Positions 21,124 to 33,686 are shown, counted from the first letter of the stretch. The stretch is DNA of 64,000 bases from Puccinellia tenuiflora (GCA_012064385.1 QRDG01000606.1:248001-312000), one strand, 5' to 3'. Notes: generated from the sequence alone by a model not told the origin. Numbers and translations: made by a program.

Positions 21124-23102
21124 TGAAGGGTCGCAGCATAGAAAACAAAAAAATTCCTACGCAAACATGGCGGAATAAAACCCAAAGCTAGATTAGATCT
21201 ACTAGATGGTGGTAGCAAGTAGGACATCGAATCTCACCCTCGAAGAAAACCGAGCATGTTTTATCGAGGCAAGGGTTGGCTAGTCGATCCCCGTAACTAG
21301 ACTTGTCTAGTCGCGAGGAGATATATTATCCGATGCGTCGCACGAGCAACGCCTTCGAGAGATCCACACGTACGGCTCGATGAAGACTCCACGTTCTTGA
21401 TCCCGCAAGAGTTGATGGAGAGGCTCGCGAGATCAGCAGCACAACGACGGTGGTGTGGTGGATATGGTGGAGATCTAGCAGGGCTTCGCCAAGCGGATGC
21501 TAGAGAGGAGGGAGGAGGAGGAGGTGGTGCAACAGGGGAGGGGGCGGCGGCTAGGGAGCACAAGGGGTGCGCCGCCCCTTGCCATGCGCCTCCTTATATA
21601 GGTGGCCAGGGTTGGGGTGCGGCCCCCTTGCCCTAGGGCCGGCCGGCTTGGGTGGCTTGGCCCCCAAGCAAGCCCTAGGGTTTGGGGCGCCCCCTCCTTT
21701 GGGCCCCTTAGCCCTTGCCGCATGGGCCTAGGAGGCTGGTGCGGCTGGCCCATGAGGCTGCTGCACCACCCCTATGGTCCATGTGGGCCCCATACTCCTA
21801 AGGGCTCCACTTCTAGACTCCTCTAGAACCTTGTAGAATATTCCGATACCCTACCGGAAAATTCCCGGACTTTTCCGATACCTCCGGAAACCACTTTCCT
21901 TATATGAATCTTATTCTCCGACCACTCCAAAACTCCTCGTGATATCTGGGATCCCATCCGAGACTCCGAATCAATATTCATTCACACCATTATTTATCTC
22001 GATTCCTAACTACATCGAACGTTAAGTGTGTGACCCTGCGGGTTCGAGAATATGTCATATTAATAGCGGGACCGGGACGCCCATATTAATTCCTACATAT
22101 TCAACGAAGTACTTTACCAGTTGAACCACTATGTCCGGGATTCAATTAATCCATATACGATTCCTTTTGTTTCACGATATCTTACTTGTCCGAGACTTAA
22201 TCACTCATATCTCCATATCCGATTAATCTCGTTCCCGACAAGTTCTCTTTTACTCGTTCCCATAGGATAGGATCCGATGTGACTATACACTTAGTCATAT
22301 GCTTGCAAGCGTTTGGATGCTATGCTACCGTGAGGGCCCAGAGAAATCTATCCAACAGTTGGATGAACAAATCCCAGTCTTGATTCATGCAACCCAACAA
22401 CCTACCATCGGGGATACCTGAAAAACACCTTTATAGTCACCTAGTTATGAGATGATGTTTGATGTCCACAAATACTTTTCTGGTAAGCGGGAGTAACATA
22501 ATCTCATGGTCTAAGAGCATGTACATCGCGGGCGTTAAGCGCAGGCGCTAGGATGTGTATCCCAGCCGTTATGCGAGAATCCCTGCCGAGCCTGGGATTG
22601 GACCTTCAGTCGACGCCTATAGATGCGCCGGGCGCTAACATATTTTTCCCCCGAATTAGACGGCTGCACCAGCGGTTTCAGTCCTCGTAGCGCCTTGAAT
22701 TAGCGCTCACCATTGTGTGGTACGGTGCTTAGCTAATAATTAGGCTTTCTGGTATTTATTTTTGTGCAGCTAAGCGCCTGTACAAGCGACTAGCGTTGTA
22801 CATGCCCTAAGGAAACTATATTTGACATCTACTTTATTTTGGGTCTGTCCATTATATCATCCCCATGATACAACTCCGTTTATCAAGTGATTCATTAATC
22901 CTTGGTTAGGAAACTTCTAACCAACACTTGATCAAACGAACTAGTTACTAGAGGCTTACTAGGGACACTTTTCCGTTTATATTCCACACATGTATTTGTT
23001 TCCGATTAATACACTTATAGCATGGATAATAAACATTTATCATGAACAGGAAATATGATAAATAATAAACTTTATTATTGTCTCTAGGGCATATTTCCAA
23101 CA
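21124..23102 (-). repeat. LTR of a minus-strand copia-type element
   Basis: On the minus strand it starts TGTTGGAAATATGCCCTAG at 23102 and ends CCCTTCA at 21124, about 1979 bp including a 293-bp MITE. The start matches the widespread cereal Angela/BARE-like copia LTR type. A TATATAAG box lies at about 21592-21600 on the minus strand. Since the primer site lies to its left, this is the 5' LTR. Confidence 0.8.
22515..22807. mobile_element. PIF/Harbinger-type MITE, 293 bp, TAA target duplication
   Basis: Terminal inverted repeats GAGCATGTACA and TGTACATGCCC (10 of 11 complementary) are flanked by TAA on both sides (22512-22514 and 22808-22810). There is no ORF. It interrupts otherwise continuous copia LTR sequence. 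Confidence 0.85.
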
Positions 23103-23908
23103 TGAGATTCTGAAGGAGTTTAGAATGGAACAACTAAATGACGGAGGTTCTTACTTATAAAATTTGGCAAAATATTGAGTTGAAACTCAGTGCACCAATA
23201 ATAGTGGTTGGAGATATGTTGTAGGAACTATGCCTGAATCATAGATGCTAACATATGAAACCATATTATATACTTGACGAAATGTGACCCAAGTTCTTTG
23301 ATTAAAAGAACATGTTGTGAAGTTATTAGGAATAAATCACTGAACAGGAGTTGAGTAATTTCTCTAGCGTCTAAGATACAGCTGTGAGAAATATTTCTCG
23401 AGATTAGTGGACTGGCAGTGTCTGGATACCAAACTAGATTGGAAATCTCATAAAAGAAGAAGTGCAGCGAAAGCCTGATTAAACATCGAAGTGGCATAAA
23501 ATACACTGTCGGTTTGAAAGTCTACATAGAAGTATAAGGTTCTTTGAGGATTAGCCAAATATGTCGTTTGAAGTTGAGTAAACTTTTGCTTCCTAAATAG
23601 AGTGTGTTTTTGGTGCATATGACGTTGAGAAATTCCGTCTGAATGATCAAGGATCATGTAAGCATGGAAGAAACAAAAGGTCTCACTCGACAACCCAACA
23701 TATTTTAGGTTCATCATGGAGATGATGGGGTAATGTCAATTAGGTGACATTAAAGTTTTGCAAAGGATAAATGGATCTGATTAGTTCAGACCATTGACGG
23801 TCAACCTCTTCCACTAGCAAACATGATCTGAAAGTACAAGTCAAGTGTGGTTCAACAAATAGTAACAAATGCAACTAGTTTATTTGTACTCTAGTGCAAG
23901 TGGGAGAC
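23103..23908 (+). mobile_element. 3' internal remnant of a plus-strand copia element
   Basis: It ends in the copia polypurine tract AAGTGGGAGAC directly before the LTR at 23909. The rest is AT-rich and degenerate, with no open RT or RNase H frame. The left edge is fused to the end of the minus-strand copia LTR, probably by insertion of one element into the other. Confidence 0.55.
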
Positions 23909-25460
23909 TGAGGGAGATGTGCCCTAGAGGCAAATAAATAAAGAAGTTTATTGTAATATCTCATTAAGTTTATAATTAGTTTTATACCATGCTATAACTG
24001 TATTAAGAGGAAACATTAATACAGGTGTGGTATGTAAACAACCAGGTTCCTAGCAGGAATAAGAATACGCTAGTCCATTGGTCAACCGATGATTGAGGTT
24101 TCCAAATCATGAGCATTTATGCCAATTGACAATGGAGTCATTTCATTGGGTGAATGAAAGTGATGGACGTTACCCAAATAGCGATTATTACAACTTGATC
24201 AAGTCACAAAGTTCACTGTTGTAATAATTAGGAAACATGGTACTTGTTCCTTAGACCGTGAGATAATAATCTAATCACTATCTCCGAAGGATACCTTGAC
24301 TGTATCAACCGTCAGACCGTAACATGGTGATCATAAAGGTGCAGCTCAGGTATGCAAAGGTGATATGTTGAGAAGTATGTATCAAGAGTGGGATTTGCAC
24401 CTCCGCATGACGGAGAGATACTCTGGGCCCACTCGGTGAGTCTTCATCCAAATAATCTGCACAGCATATGACTTGGTCATGGGGATAAAAGATCACGGGA
24501 ACGAGTTAAATAGCACTTGGCCGGTAACGAGATGGAACTGAGCATGGAGATGCTGGATGATCAAATCTCGGTCAATTCAGTATTGCGATAGCAAAGGGAA
24601 TAAGACTTCATGGCTCAACGACAGAGTTATTCGTGGAATGCACATGGGTCATTATGGGCATCGAGGTCCCGCTAATGATCGATTGATCGGAGATGAGTCT
24701 CGATCATGTCTGGAGTGTTCACGAACCATAGGGTAACACACTTAAGGGTTTTCCAATGCTAGGAGATCGTTCTGGTAGTGTTGGAATTATCGAAGATAGG
24801 AAGAGAGAGAACCGGAAAAGTTCCGATGAAATCCGAAGAAGTATCAGAGTGATCCGGAAGGAGTTTCAGAGTCACGGGAATTTATATATTATGTGAATAT
24901 ATTAATTACAGAATTATATATATTCATATATTGGTGGAAATAAATTCGATAATGTATAAATAATTAATTGGAGAATTAAATATTTATATATTATAATAAA
25001 TAAATTAAATAATAGATAAATATATTAATTAATAAATTATATATTTATTTATTGATATAAATAATTATTTATTAAATAAAAATGTTTTATTTTCTAATTT
25101 AGGGGCAGCCCCACCTAATGGGCCACTTCCGGAGGAAAGGGCCCATGTGGGGGCCGGCCGCCCCAAGGGAAGCAAAAAGGGGTGGGTGGGCCTCATGGCC
25201 CATGGCCAATTCGGCCATGTGGTGGTCTGCTAAGGGCTGGCCGCACCACCCCCTCCTCCCTCTCCTTTAGTCCCACATGGGGGAGCTAAGGAGGAGGGGA
25301 GCCCCTTTCCACCTATATATATGGTGCCACGTGGAGGAAATTAATTAAGGAAAAATCTCAATTAATTCTAGAAATTCCTCGGCCACCTACGAGCACCTAT
25401 ATATATGGGTGCTCGTCTGAATACCAGTATATATAAATTTGGGGTCAAACGAATCAGGTG
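23909..25460 (+). repeat. 3' LTR (5' part) of a plus-strand copia element
   Basis: It starts TGAGGGAGATGTGCCCTAGA after the polypurine tract and shares phrases with cereal copia LTRs (GACGGAGAGATACTCTGGGC, GGCCGGTAACGAGAT). It includes a very AT-rich block (24885-25090) and a CTATATATATGG box at about 25313. No CA terminus was identified, so the right edge is approximate. Confidence 0.6.
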
Positions 25461-26301
25461 CTTAATTAATTAACTGGACAGATGGGTCCATTGTGCTTGC
25501 TGCAAACAGGAAGAAAAGAACAGAAATGTTATCCTAGACTCACGAGCGCTAGCCCATGCATAGCTCGCCTCTTTTGGTGCGTGCGAGGAGGGAGGGATGC
25601 GATGCGTATCATGCATAGGTGGTAGATGCGGTCCACATGAACGTGTCACGAGCAGCATCCTCCGATGGTAGTCTTCGTCCTATCTGCGGCTACGCGCTCG
25701 AGATGCCCCCATTGCCGAGCAAGTCGACATACATCCTCCTTGGGTCTTGCCGCCTTCTCGCTCTTCTCCACGCTCATCTCTTCTTTCTTTAACCTGCTGC
25801 TGCTTGCCCTGGGAACAGAGCCTGAGTCCTGATGGAATATAGTACAACAAGATAGAGAGAGTTTTGAAGATACAAAATTCAAATGCCTCTGCCGCATTTC
25901 TTCCCTCTTCGATTATACCAGTACCACTGTACCAGGCGTTCAAGCCTTTAGGGTACTTTTGGATTGACCAATGTCAACCCTATTATACATGGTCACAATG
26001 AAAATGGAGAAAATTCTAAAAATGGAGAAAATTCCTTATTTGACATTACTTAAAAGTTCGCTTCCCTTTTTGACCCTAGAAAAGTTTTTCTTCCTTATTT
26101 GACATTGTAACTTGATTTTCTTCCTCATATGCCACCGCCGTTGCTTCTGTTAGTCTCTTCCGTCACTTTTATTTTTCTTGAACAAATTTGCCCATGACTT
26201 TTATATGCAGCGCGATGTGCAACTTTGGTCAAAAGCATGGTAAAAAAAGAATGTTGGACTCGGTACTAGATTCTTCTCGTCCCTATGAACGTTGGTAAAA
26301 C
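25461..26301. other. Unassigned sequence between copia LTR and Athila-type LTR
   Basis: No element ends are recognised. There is a short minus-strand frame (25646-25897) with a Lys/Glu-rich stretch but no domain. Between 26030 and 26110 the phrase TTCCTTATTTGACATT occurs twice, about 58 bp apart. It may be old unique sequence or the end of an unrecognised element. Confidence 0.3.
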
Positions 26302-27278
26302 AGACAATTGCATTAAGAACAGTGCACAATGTAAGTAATATTTATGATCACGTAGACATAAACACCGCTGTTTTACCTTTAGTCTCAACATCATAGCCCC
26401 GTTCTTAGACGTTTCTGTCACTTCTGCCCAGGCATAGGAGGGGGCATCAACCAATTATTTAGCATAAATACTCTCTCTTGGAGATACAAGTAATCACTTG
26501 GCCAAACTAACTACGCACATCGGACAGCATGCAAGAACATAAATCAACATATAAGAACCAGGCACAATCTGATCATAACTTCATAATCCATCGGATCCCA
26601 GCAAACACATCATATAGCATTACAATAATCGATCTTGATCATGTTAGGCAGCTCACAAGATCATAAACATGAAGCAAAAGAGAGAGAGACAACCATGTAG
26701 CTGCTGCCATGGACCTGTAGTCCAAGTTGGAACTACTCACGCATCATCCCGACGGAAGGCATGGTGATGTAGAGCCCTCCGGTATCAATCTCCGCTCCGG
26801 CAGGTTGCCGGGAACATCTTCAGAATCTCCATGAATTAGGTTTCGAGATGACGACGGCTTCGGATGGAGTTCGTGGAAAATAAACACCGCCCCGCCAAAG
26901 TTAGGAAAAATAGAAATTTATAGGCGTCATGGTGCCCGAGGGGACCCACCAAGACCAGGGGCGGGTCTTGGCCGCGGGTCTAGGTGGGGCCGCGGCTGGG
27001 GGTCGCCCCTGGCCCCTGGGTGGCCCCTCCAGGTCCCCTTTGGTCCAGGTGTTCCTTCTGACGAATAAAAATTATCTGTAAAATTTCGTCCAATTCCGAG
27101 AATATTTACAGAAGTAGATTTTCTGAAATAGAAAACAGCAAAAACAAAGAACTGGCGCTGGGCATCTTGTTAATAAGTTAGTGCAACAAAATGGCTAAAA
27201 ATGATATAATAAGATAGTAAAAACATGTGACAATGATATAAAAGAAGCATGGGCCAATCAAATTGCACAAACTTGATT
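26302..27278 (-). repeat. Partial 3' LTR of the minus-strand Athila-type element
   Basis: It aligns with 29695-30650 of the intact LTR (for example CAATTGCATTAAGAACAGTG at the left edge). Both LTR termini are missing. Confidence 0.75.
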
Positions 27279-28013
27279 TAGCATTAGATACTGTTTACTA
27301 AGCCTCAAAGTGGCACTCCTTCCAAAAAGTACCGCGAAAGATGCTAATAAAGGCAGAATCTGTCAAAAACAGAACAGTTTGTAAAGATCAAATTTTAAGA
27401 GGCACTTATGTAGCTCAAATCAGAAAACTCAAAACTAATGGAAGAGAAATAAAAGTATCAGGCTTGCTGCCAAAAATGTTCAGGAAAAGATCATGTTCTG
27501 GGATTCCTTGAGATTTTCTGCAACAGGCGCACAGAATCTGTTTCTGGACAGCAAATCAACACCTCGCACTTTCAATGCATCATAGGCTAATTCTTGGCAC
27601 AAAAAACCAAAAGAAAAAGATACAATGAAGTTTCTACAGAGGAAACAACTCCATGACTCAAGAAAGCAAAAATAAAAATTGGGTTTCCTCCCAACAAGCG
27701 CTTTTCTTTAACCCCTTTTAGCTAGGCGCAATGCCAAATATCAAGTTTTTTCAAAATCAAGATCATCGTCATCTTCATCAAGTTCATGAATGGTGCAACT
27801 TGAAAGAGGACTTTTAGTAAAATCGTTAGCAGCAACACTTTGTGGGATAAAATAAAAAACTTTTAGCTTTACCCAATGGGGCTTCTCCCTTTGAATCCTT
27901 AAAAACTTGAGCTTCTTTCATCATTTTCACCTCCTCTTTTCCTGCGGAAGATGTATCAATTTTAGTAGTGTTCTTTGGCATAAATATGAATTTAGGCCCC
28001 TTATTTACTGGAG

Positions 28014-28589
28014 TTACTTCCTTTTTAGGTTTATAAGTGAAGATAAGGTAGCTCCTAAAGTTTCAAAAATCTCTTCTAACTTGCTTATCCTCTCAGGATG
28101 GTCTTTAAGGGAATGGAGGGATTTGACCTTTTTAGTGGCATTTCTTATGTATCCATTGACCCTATTAAAATTATTGTCAATCTTCTTATCTATCTCATTT
28201 ATCTTGCTCATGCTTGGTATATTATTTTCTAAAGTGTATAACCTCTCCATAATGTCTTCCAAGGTAAGTTTAGTTTTAGTATCATTAATCGGAGGAGTTC
28301 CAACTAGACTTTCTATAGCATTCATAGCTTCCAAAGCACTAACACCTAGGAAGTTACCACCTGTTATAGTGTCTATAATGTACCTATACCAACTTGTGAT
28401 ACCAACTCAAAAATTTCTAAGAAGAACTGTGGCTAATTGCTTTTTGGTGGATCTATGATGAGCGACTTTAATTCTATACCAAGCATCTTTCAAACTCTCC
28501 CCCACCTCTTTGTTTGAAGGTGAGAACCTCGGCCTCGGGAGATTCAACAACAGGAGTAGAACTAGACATACTAACAAACCGAATAACAA
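28014..28589 (-). pseudogene. Athila-type gag fragment with one stop
   Basis: The minus strand encodes KEVGESLKDAWYRIKVAHHR and STKKQLATVLLRNF, a TGA (28409-28407), then in the same frame NAIESLVGTPPIN and a helical segment TKLTLEDIMERLYTLENNIP. This order (capsid C-terminus followed by coiled coil) is typical of cereal Athila gag. The N-terminal capsid part and the protease are missing. Non-functional. Confidence 0.6.
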
Positions 28590-29079
28590 AACAGAAAGGA
28601 AAAAAACAAGAATAAAGACTAAATGTTCATTGCTTCCTCAAAACAAGAGTTCCACGGGCGGTTTTTAAGAAACCTCTTTAAGCAAGGCAAGGCGATTCAT
28701 GAAGGACTTATATAAGTTCTACTAAACATACTGGTATCCGCCCCACCGAAACTCGGGCTTGAGGGGTGAGTAAGATCTAGTCACGGAGGAATCATCTTTG
28801 GGCTGATCCGTTACGTCGGCCTATCTGGAATTGTGGCATTGGGAGTAAAAAACCCCACTGAATTCTTACCATTGAAGCAACTTTAGCTGGGAGGCTTCGT
28901 GAGTATAACAATGTGTCTGTGCATTTGTGTCTGTCTTCCCTATATGTGTTCTCACTATTTTTTGGGGGGTTTTAATTTTTTTTAAAAAGTAAATAAGCAA
29001 AACAAGAAATAAACTAAGCAAGAAAATAGCAAAGTAAAGTGATTGGTAGTATGAGACTCCCCTTGATGCAGCTCCAAAG

Positions 29080-29097
29080 TCCCCGGCAATGGCACCA
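29080..29097 (-). promoter_or_regulatory. Primer-binding site (tRNA-Asp type, two mismatches)
   Basis: The minus strand reads TGGTGCCATTGCCGGGGA, differing at two positions from the perfect tRNA-Asp match of the plus-strand relative. Confidence 0.7.
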
Positions 29098-29107
29098 GAA
29101 AATTGCT

Positions 29108-30672
29108 TGATGGTGTAGTTGATGGAGTTGGGTGCTGCCCCAAGCAAAGGCGTGGATGTAGCAATTAGTAGTTTTCCCTCTGTGAAGAACCAAGGTTTAA
29201 TCGAACCAGTAGGACTTTGAAATCAACAACGAGGTGCACGTCAACGATTTATGGCGCTCAACCGTCGACGAACGTGGACCTGCACACACTCAAACAAATA
29301 CTTTGACCCAAACGACAGAAAGGTTGTCAATCTTCCCGGTCTGCTAAAAACAAAGCGGTTAAACATATAGTGTAGTGAATGAATTTATGGAAACGGACCA
29401 GCGAGCAAGTGAATATGAAAAGCAAGTAAACGGTGTTGTAATCAATGGAAAAAGATGGACCGGGATCCATGGGTTCACTAGTGGTGTCTCTCTAATAAAT
29501 AAAATACTGATATGACGGGTAAACAAATTACAGCCGGGCAATTGACAAGATTATGACACAAACTTAACCTAGCCAAATTAGAGAGTTCATGGTAATATTC
29601 ATGTAGGCATCACAACAAATAACAAAGACCATTGAATCCAACTGCATCTTTGCCTGTCACCCGACGATATTAAGTTGCAATCAACAGACAATTGCATTAA
29701 GAACAGTGCACGATGTAAGCAATATTTATGATCACGTAGACATAAACACCGCTGTTCTACCTTTAGTCTCAACATCACACCCTCGTCCTTAGATGTTTCT
29801 GTCACGTGTGCCCAGGCACAGGAGGGGGCATGAACCAACTATCTAGCATAAATACTCTGTCTTGGAGATACAAGCAATCACTTGGCGAAAGTAACTACGC
29901 CCATCGGAGAGCATACAAGAACATAAATCAACATATAAGAACCATGCATAATCTGATCATAACTTCATAATCCATCGTATCCCAGCAAACACATCATATA
30001 GCATTACAATAATCGATCTTGATCATGTTAGGCAGCTCACAAGATCATAAACTTGAAGCACAAGGGAGAGAGACAACCATCTAGCTACTGCCATGGACCC
30101 GTAGTCCAAGGTGGAACTACTAACGCATCATCCCGTCAGAAGACATGGCGATGTAGAGCCCTCCGGGATCAATCTCCCCTTCGGCAGGGTGCCGGGAATA
30201 GCTTCAGAATCTCCCCAAATTAGGTTTCGAGATGGCGGCGGCTTCGGTGGTGTTCGTGGAAAATAATCAACGCCCCGTCAAAATTAGGGCAAGTAGGAAT
30301 TTATAGGCGTTGAGGGGGCCCGAGGGAACCCACCCGGACCAGGGGTGGGTCCTGGACACGGGTCTAGGTGGGGCCATGGCTGGGGGTCGCCCTGGTCCCT
30401 GGGTGGCCCCTCCAAGCCCCCTTTGCTCCAGGTCTTCCTTCTGACGAACAAAAATTCTCAGTAAAATTTCGTCCAATTCCGAGAATATTTGCAGAAGTAG
30501 ATTTTCTGAAATAGAAAACAACAAAAACATGGAACTGACACTGAGCATATTGTTAGTAGGTTAGTCCAATAAAATGCCTAAAAATGATATAATAAGATAG
30601 TAAAAACACGTGACAATGACGTAAAACAAGCATGGATCAATCAAAAATTATAGATACTTTTGACACGTATCA
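29108..30672 (-). repeat. 5' LTR of the minus-strand Athila-type element
   Basis: On the minus strand it starts TGATACGTGTCAAAAG at 30672 and ends ACACCATCA at 29108, 1565 bp. A CTATAAAT box lies at about 30299-30306 on the minus strand. Confidence 0.85.
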
Positions 30673-30704
30673 ATGACATGTCCAAACTCTATGGCCTGCT
30701 GTAA

Positions 30705-31616
30705 GAGCATCTCCAACAGGCGCGCTATATATCCCACGCGCTGAAAAAACCACCAATTTAGCACGCCGGAGGGTAAAAACAACGCTCCAACAAGCGCGCG
30801 ATAATCTAGTGCGCTGGAAATTTAGCCACCGCGCGCTGGATACTTTGGGCGTCAGCTCCAGCGCGCTGGAAAACGATAGCTCGCGCACGAAAACCCAACC
30901 ACTGCGCTGAAACCTCCGGACACTCCTGCCTCGCGCTCCCGTTGGCAAAAATTCAACGATGGACGGCAGCACCGACATCCCCCCAACCCCTCCCCATGGC
31001 CGTGACCCCGCCGCCGCCGACGCCGCAAACCCTAGCGTGGAGGTGACCTCTTCTTCCGTCGCCGCCTTTCCAACGCCTAGAGCCGATCTCGACCATGGCC
31101 TCTTTGTGGCGCCACGACCCAATTCTTCTTCCGACGTCGCACCGCAGCCTGCCCCGAAATCCCGCGGCGGCGTCTCCAAGCGCCCGATGGCGGCCACGGC
31201 GACATGGAGCGTCAAGAAGGCCAAGGTCGCCGGTTCCCAGCGTATGAAGCCTCCGGTGGTGCCTACAGCTGCGCATTCGGGTGCGCCTGTAGTTGCTCCA
31301 TTCCGTCCTCCATCGCCCCCACCACCACCGCCCGAAGCACCGACAGATGTGCCCAACTCGTTCGACGAAATTCCCACATGGTATAGAAATTTATTTTTTC
31401 TTTCTTGTTGTGAGATAGATGGATAGCTATAGATAGATTGACGTGTGATTACTTTCGTGCATTGAAGTCAACTATGAACGTTGGGTCCAACCATTCATAT
31501 GATCATTGGTCTCAAACAAATGAAGTTCATTAATTATGATGAATGAGTTTGAAATGGATGAGGAGGGTGAGGGTTTTGGTGCTCCCGAAGGAAGGTCAGC
31601 CAACTACACCGCGGAT
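30705..31616 (+). mobile_element. PIF/Harbinger transposon, 5' part
   Basis: The left terminus GAGCATCTCCAACAGG is preceded by TAA (30702-30704), the usual Harbinger target. It carries the start of an ORF1-type gene and breaks at about 31616, where LINE sequence begins. No right terminus or transposase is present. Confidence 0.65.
30959..31616 (+). pseudogene. Harbinger ORF1 (Myb/trihelix-like protein), truncated before the DNA-binding domain
   Basis: Exon 1 starts MDGSTDIPPTPPHGRDPAAA and is Pro/Ala-rich with a PPPPPPE run, ending at NSFDEIPT before a GTATAG donor near 31381. Exon 2 holds the acidic DEEGEGFGAPEGRSANYT segment that precedes the trihelix domain in Harbinger ORF1 proteins of grasses. 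The frame then passes into LINE sequence, so the helix domain that binds terminal DNA is gone. ORF1 proteins act with the transposase in excision; here neither is complete. Confidence 0.55.
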
Positions 31617-32398
31617 AGATTGGCCTTAGTAAGGGATATTTGCTCTCTGGATCAGTTTGCTGAGGCTTTTCACTTGCCTTTATCGGCTCAAGCATTTCAG
31701 GAGTACAATGAGGTGCAAAATATTCTATCAAGTATGTCGTCGGGGGAGGAAGCAGATAGATGGGAATGTAATCTTAGCAAAGGAGTATATCTACCCAGTG
31801 TTTTCTACAAGAAACAATTTTCCCAGATGGTAAGGCATACTCCTTAACGTTGGATTTGGAACTCCAAGTGCATGGCAAAACACAAGTTCTTTGCCTGGTT
31901 GATCTTGCACGACAGATTGAACACAAAGGATATGATTCTGAGAAGCAAATGGAAAGTCACGGAGGATAATTCATGTGTGTTATGTTCCAGCCACACTTAT
32001 GAGGACCGGATACATTTATTCTTCCAATGCCACATTAGTGCAAGAGTTTGGGCTTACCTTCAGATTCATTGGCTGAACAATTCTATCTTACTAAACCTAG
32101 TTTCAGCCAGGAACTCTTTTCAGGGGCCATGTTTCACTGAGATACTCATTCTGGTATGCTGGCACATATGGAAGCAGAGAAATGGCAAGATTTAGAGGTT
32201 GGAAAGCTGGGTTTATTTTTGATGTCACCTTGCTTAGGCATAGAGTGAAAGCTTCTATTGTTACCCCTCTATCAATATGGATTGAGAGTCTTCCACATAT
32301 GGGGCTTGGCTCCTGCTCCTTTGTACATTTGTAAATAACCTGTATGTAAGTGTGTTCCTTTTCTGATCAATAAAAAACTGTGGGGGGCTCCCCTGCAG
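31617..32398 (+). mobile_element. LINE 3' end fragment (zinc-binding region after RT)
   Basis: It encodes the region after the RT of a plant LINE: a KHKFFAWLILHDRLNTKDM stretch, then CVLCSSHTYEDRIHLFFQC with the Cys/His pattern of the zf-RVT domain, then HIWKQRNGKI. A frameshift falls near 31846. The 3' tail ends TCAATAAAAAACTGTGGGG followed by a short hairpin. 5' truncation is usual for LINEs, but the position exactly inside the Harbinger ORF suggests insertion plus loss of the downstream Harbinger half. Confidence 0.7.
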
Positions 32399-32440
32399 TA
32401 CATATTCAAAATTCTACTATGCAAGCCATGGTTGAATGTG

Positions 32441-32929
32441 TGTCGTGGTATTGTCGAATCTTGCCTAGACAGGGGTGCCATCCGGCTAGGTAGAGAGATG
32501 GGTGTAGGAGATGTAGGTGATTCCGGTGACGGGATGAGCACGAGTTTACCCAGCTTCGGATCTCGCAACGATGGCGAAACCCCACGTGCTGCTATAATTC
32601 ACTATAAGGCAATATGAGCCGATTAAAATGAAAGTTAGAGCGTGCCCTGAGGCGTCCCTTAGGCCGGCTTATAAAGGCGTCCGGACAGTAACCTAACTGA
32701 CTAAGTTACAGAGTTCTACTCTAATCCGGCTTGGGCCTTGCCTTGGAAGCTAAGTCGACTACAACGCAGGCCGCCTTCTAGAACCTTCCCTTAGCCGGAT
32801 GGGCTTCCTGCGCTTCATCGTACTGGGCCGCCCGGTAAGCCGGATTCGGATTACCACCACTATGGGCCAACCTTTTACGCTGGCTTTTAGTCACCTCCGT
32901 GATGATACCTGTTCGGCATATCCCCAACA
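32441..32929 (-). repeat. 3' LTR of element A
   Basis: On the minus strand it starts TGTTGGGGATATGCC at 32929 and ends CCACGACA at 32441, 489 bp. The polypurine tract CCGGGGGCTAC (32940-32930) is immediately upstream, which fixes it as the 3' copy. Confidence 0.85.
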
Positions 32930-33324
32930 GTAGCCCCCGGAAAGCTTCAAGTTCTTCAGCGGTCGGCTTTCGTCTCCCGGCAATAAGTTGTCCGGCAAAC
33001 TCTTCATCTGTTGTTCAACTTGGAGCATTCCTAGAATCTTGTAGTCTTCAAGACATGTCAAACAGCTTTGTCGATCCTTGTATGCCGATGTCTTATGTCA
33101 GAAAAACACTTGAGTGTTTAAACGACACACGTCCGGCGATTTGACGGGTCCGTCAGACTCGGCAGAACGAGTTGAATGGTATCTTTGAATGCAGGGGCTA
33201 GTTTGCATTTTCCCGCATAAGAAACGAGGCGTCGGAGAGAAGGATCTCCCCCATAACTGCACGATCTCACGACGCATGGTGAAAATCACGCTCCGCAACC
33301 ATTGCACAAATATCGACACGTCGC

Positions 33325-33332
33325 TATAAAAG
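33325..33332 (+). promoter_or_regulatory. TATA box of the antisense gene in element A
   Basis: TATAAAAG on the plus strand, about 100 bp upstream of ATG 33429, followed by a C/T-rich leader. It is independent of the LTR promoter, which fires from the other strand. Confidence 0.55.
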
Positions 33333-33686
33333 CGGCCTCCTCGTCTCCTCCACGACCACCGCATTCACTTGCAGCCCTAGCACCCTCACCTCCAGATCTC
33401 ATCTTCCTCCCGATTTTCCCCGAGCTCCATGGCCTCCAGCGCTCCTAGCTCCCCTGCTCCGGCCGACATGCAGCCGCTCGCCTCGGCGCCGCAGATGGGA
33501 GCCGTGGCGTCTTCAGCCGCCGCCACCGCTGCTATGACCTCCTCCGCCACAGCACCGAGCTCCACCACCGCGGTGATTTCGGCCCGCGATGAACTCGTGC
33601 TTGCCCACGCTGTGACAGAGGCTGCGGCTACTGTTGCCTCGGCTTTTGTCGCCATCGACGACGCGGTCGATGAGACGAGGGCCACC

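Larger units (their letters stand above)
26302..30672 (-). mobile_element. Athila-clade LTR retrotransposon, internally deleted, minus strand
   Basis: The 5' LTR is at 30672-29108, a tRNA-Asp-type primer site at 29097-29080, a gag remnant at 28589-28014, the conserved stem-loop at about 27680-27710, and a partial 3' LTR at 27278-26302. Most of gag and all of pol are missing, and the polypurine tract and LTR start are lost at about 27278. The LTRs show visibly more differences than those of the plus-strand Athila element, so this copy is older. Full 5' LTR length (1565 bp) equals that of the plus-strand relative. Confidence 0.8.

Noticed and set aside
21297..21826. Several overlapping Gly/Pro/Ala-rich ORFs
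   Set aside because: The GC-rich U3/R segment of the copia LTR; frames on both strands are equally open, with no domain.
24885..25090. AT-rich block as replication origin or matrix attachment region
   Set aside because: It lies inside a copia LTR and shows only general AT richness; nothing specific supports an origin.
30670..31377. 235-codon minus-strand ORF, Gly/Ala/Thr-rich
   Set aside because: It is the shadow of the Harbinger ORF1 exon on the other strand and includes the terminal inverted repeat region.
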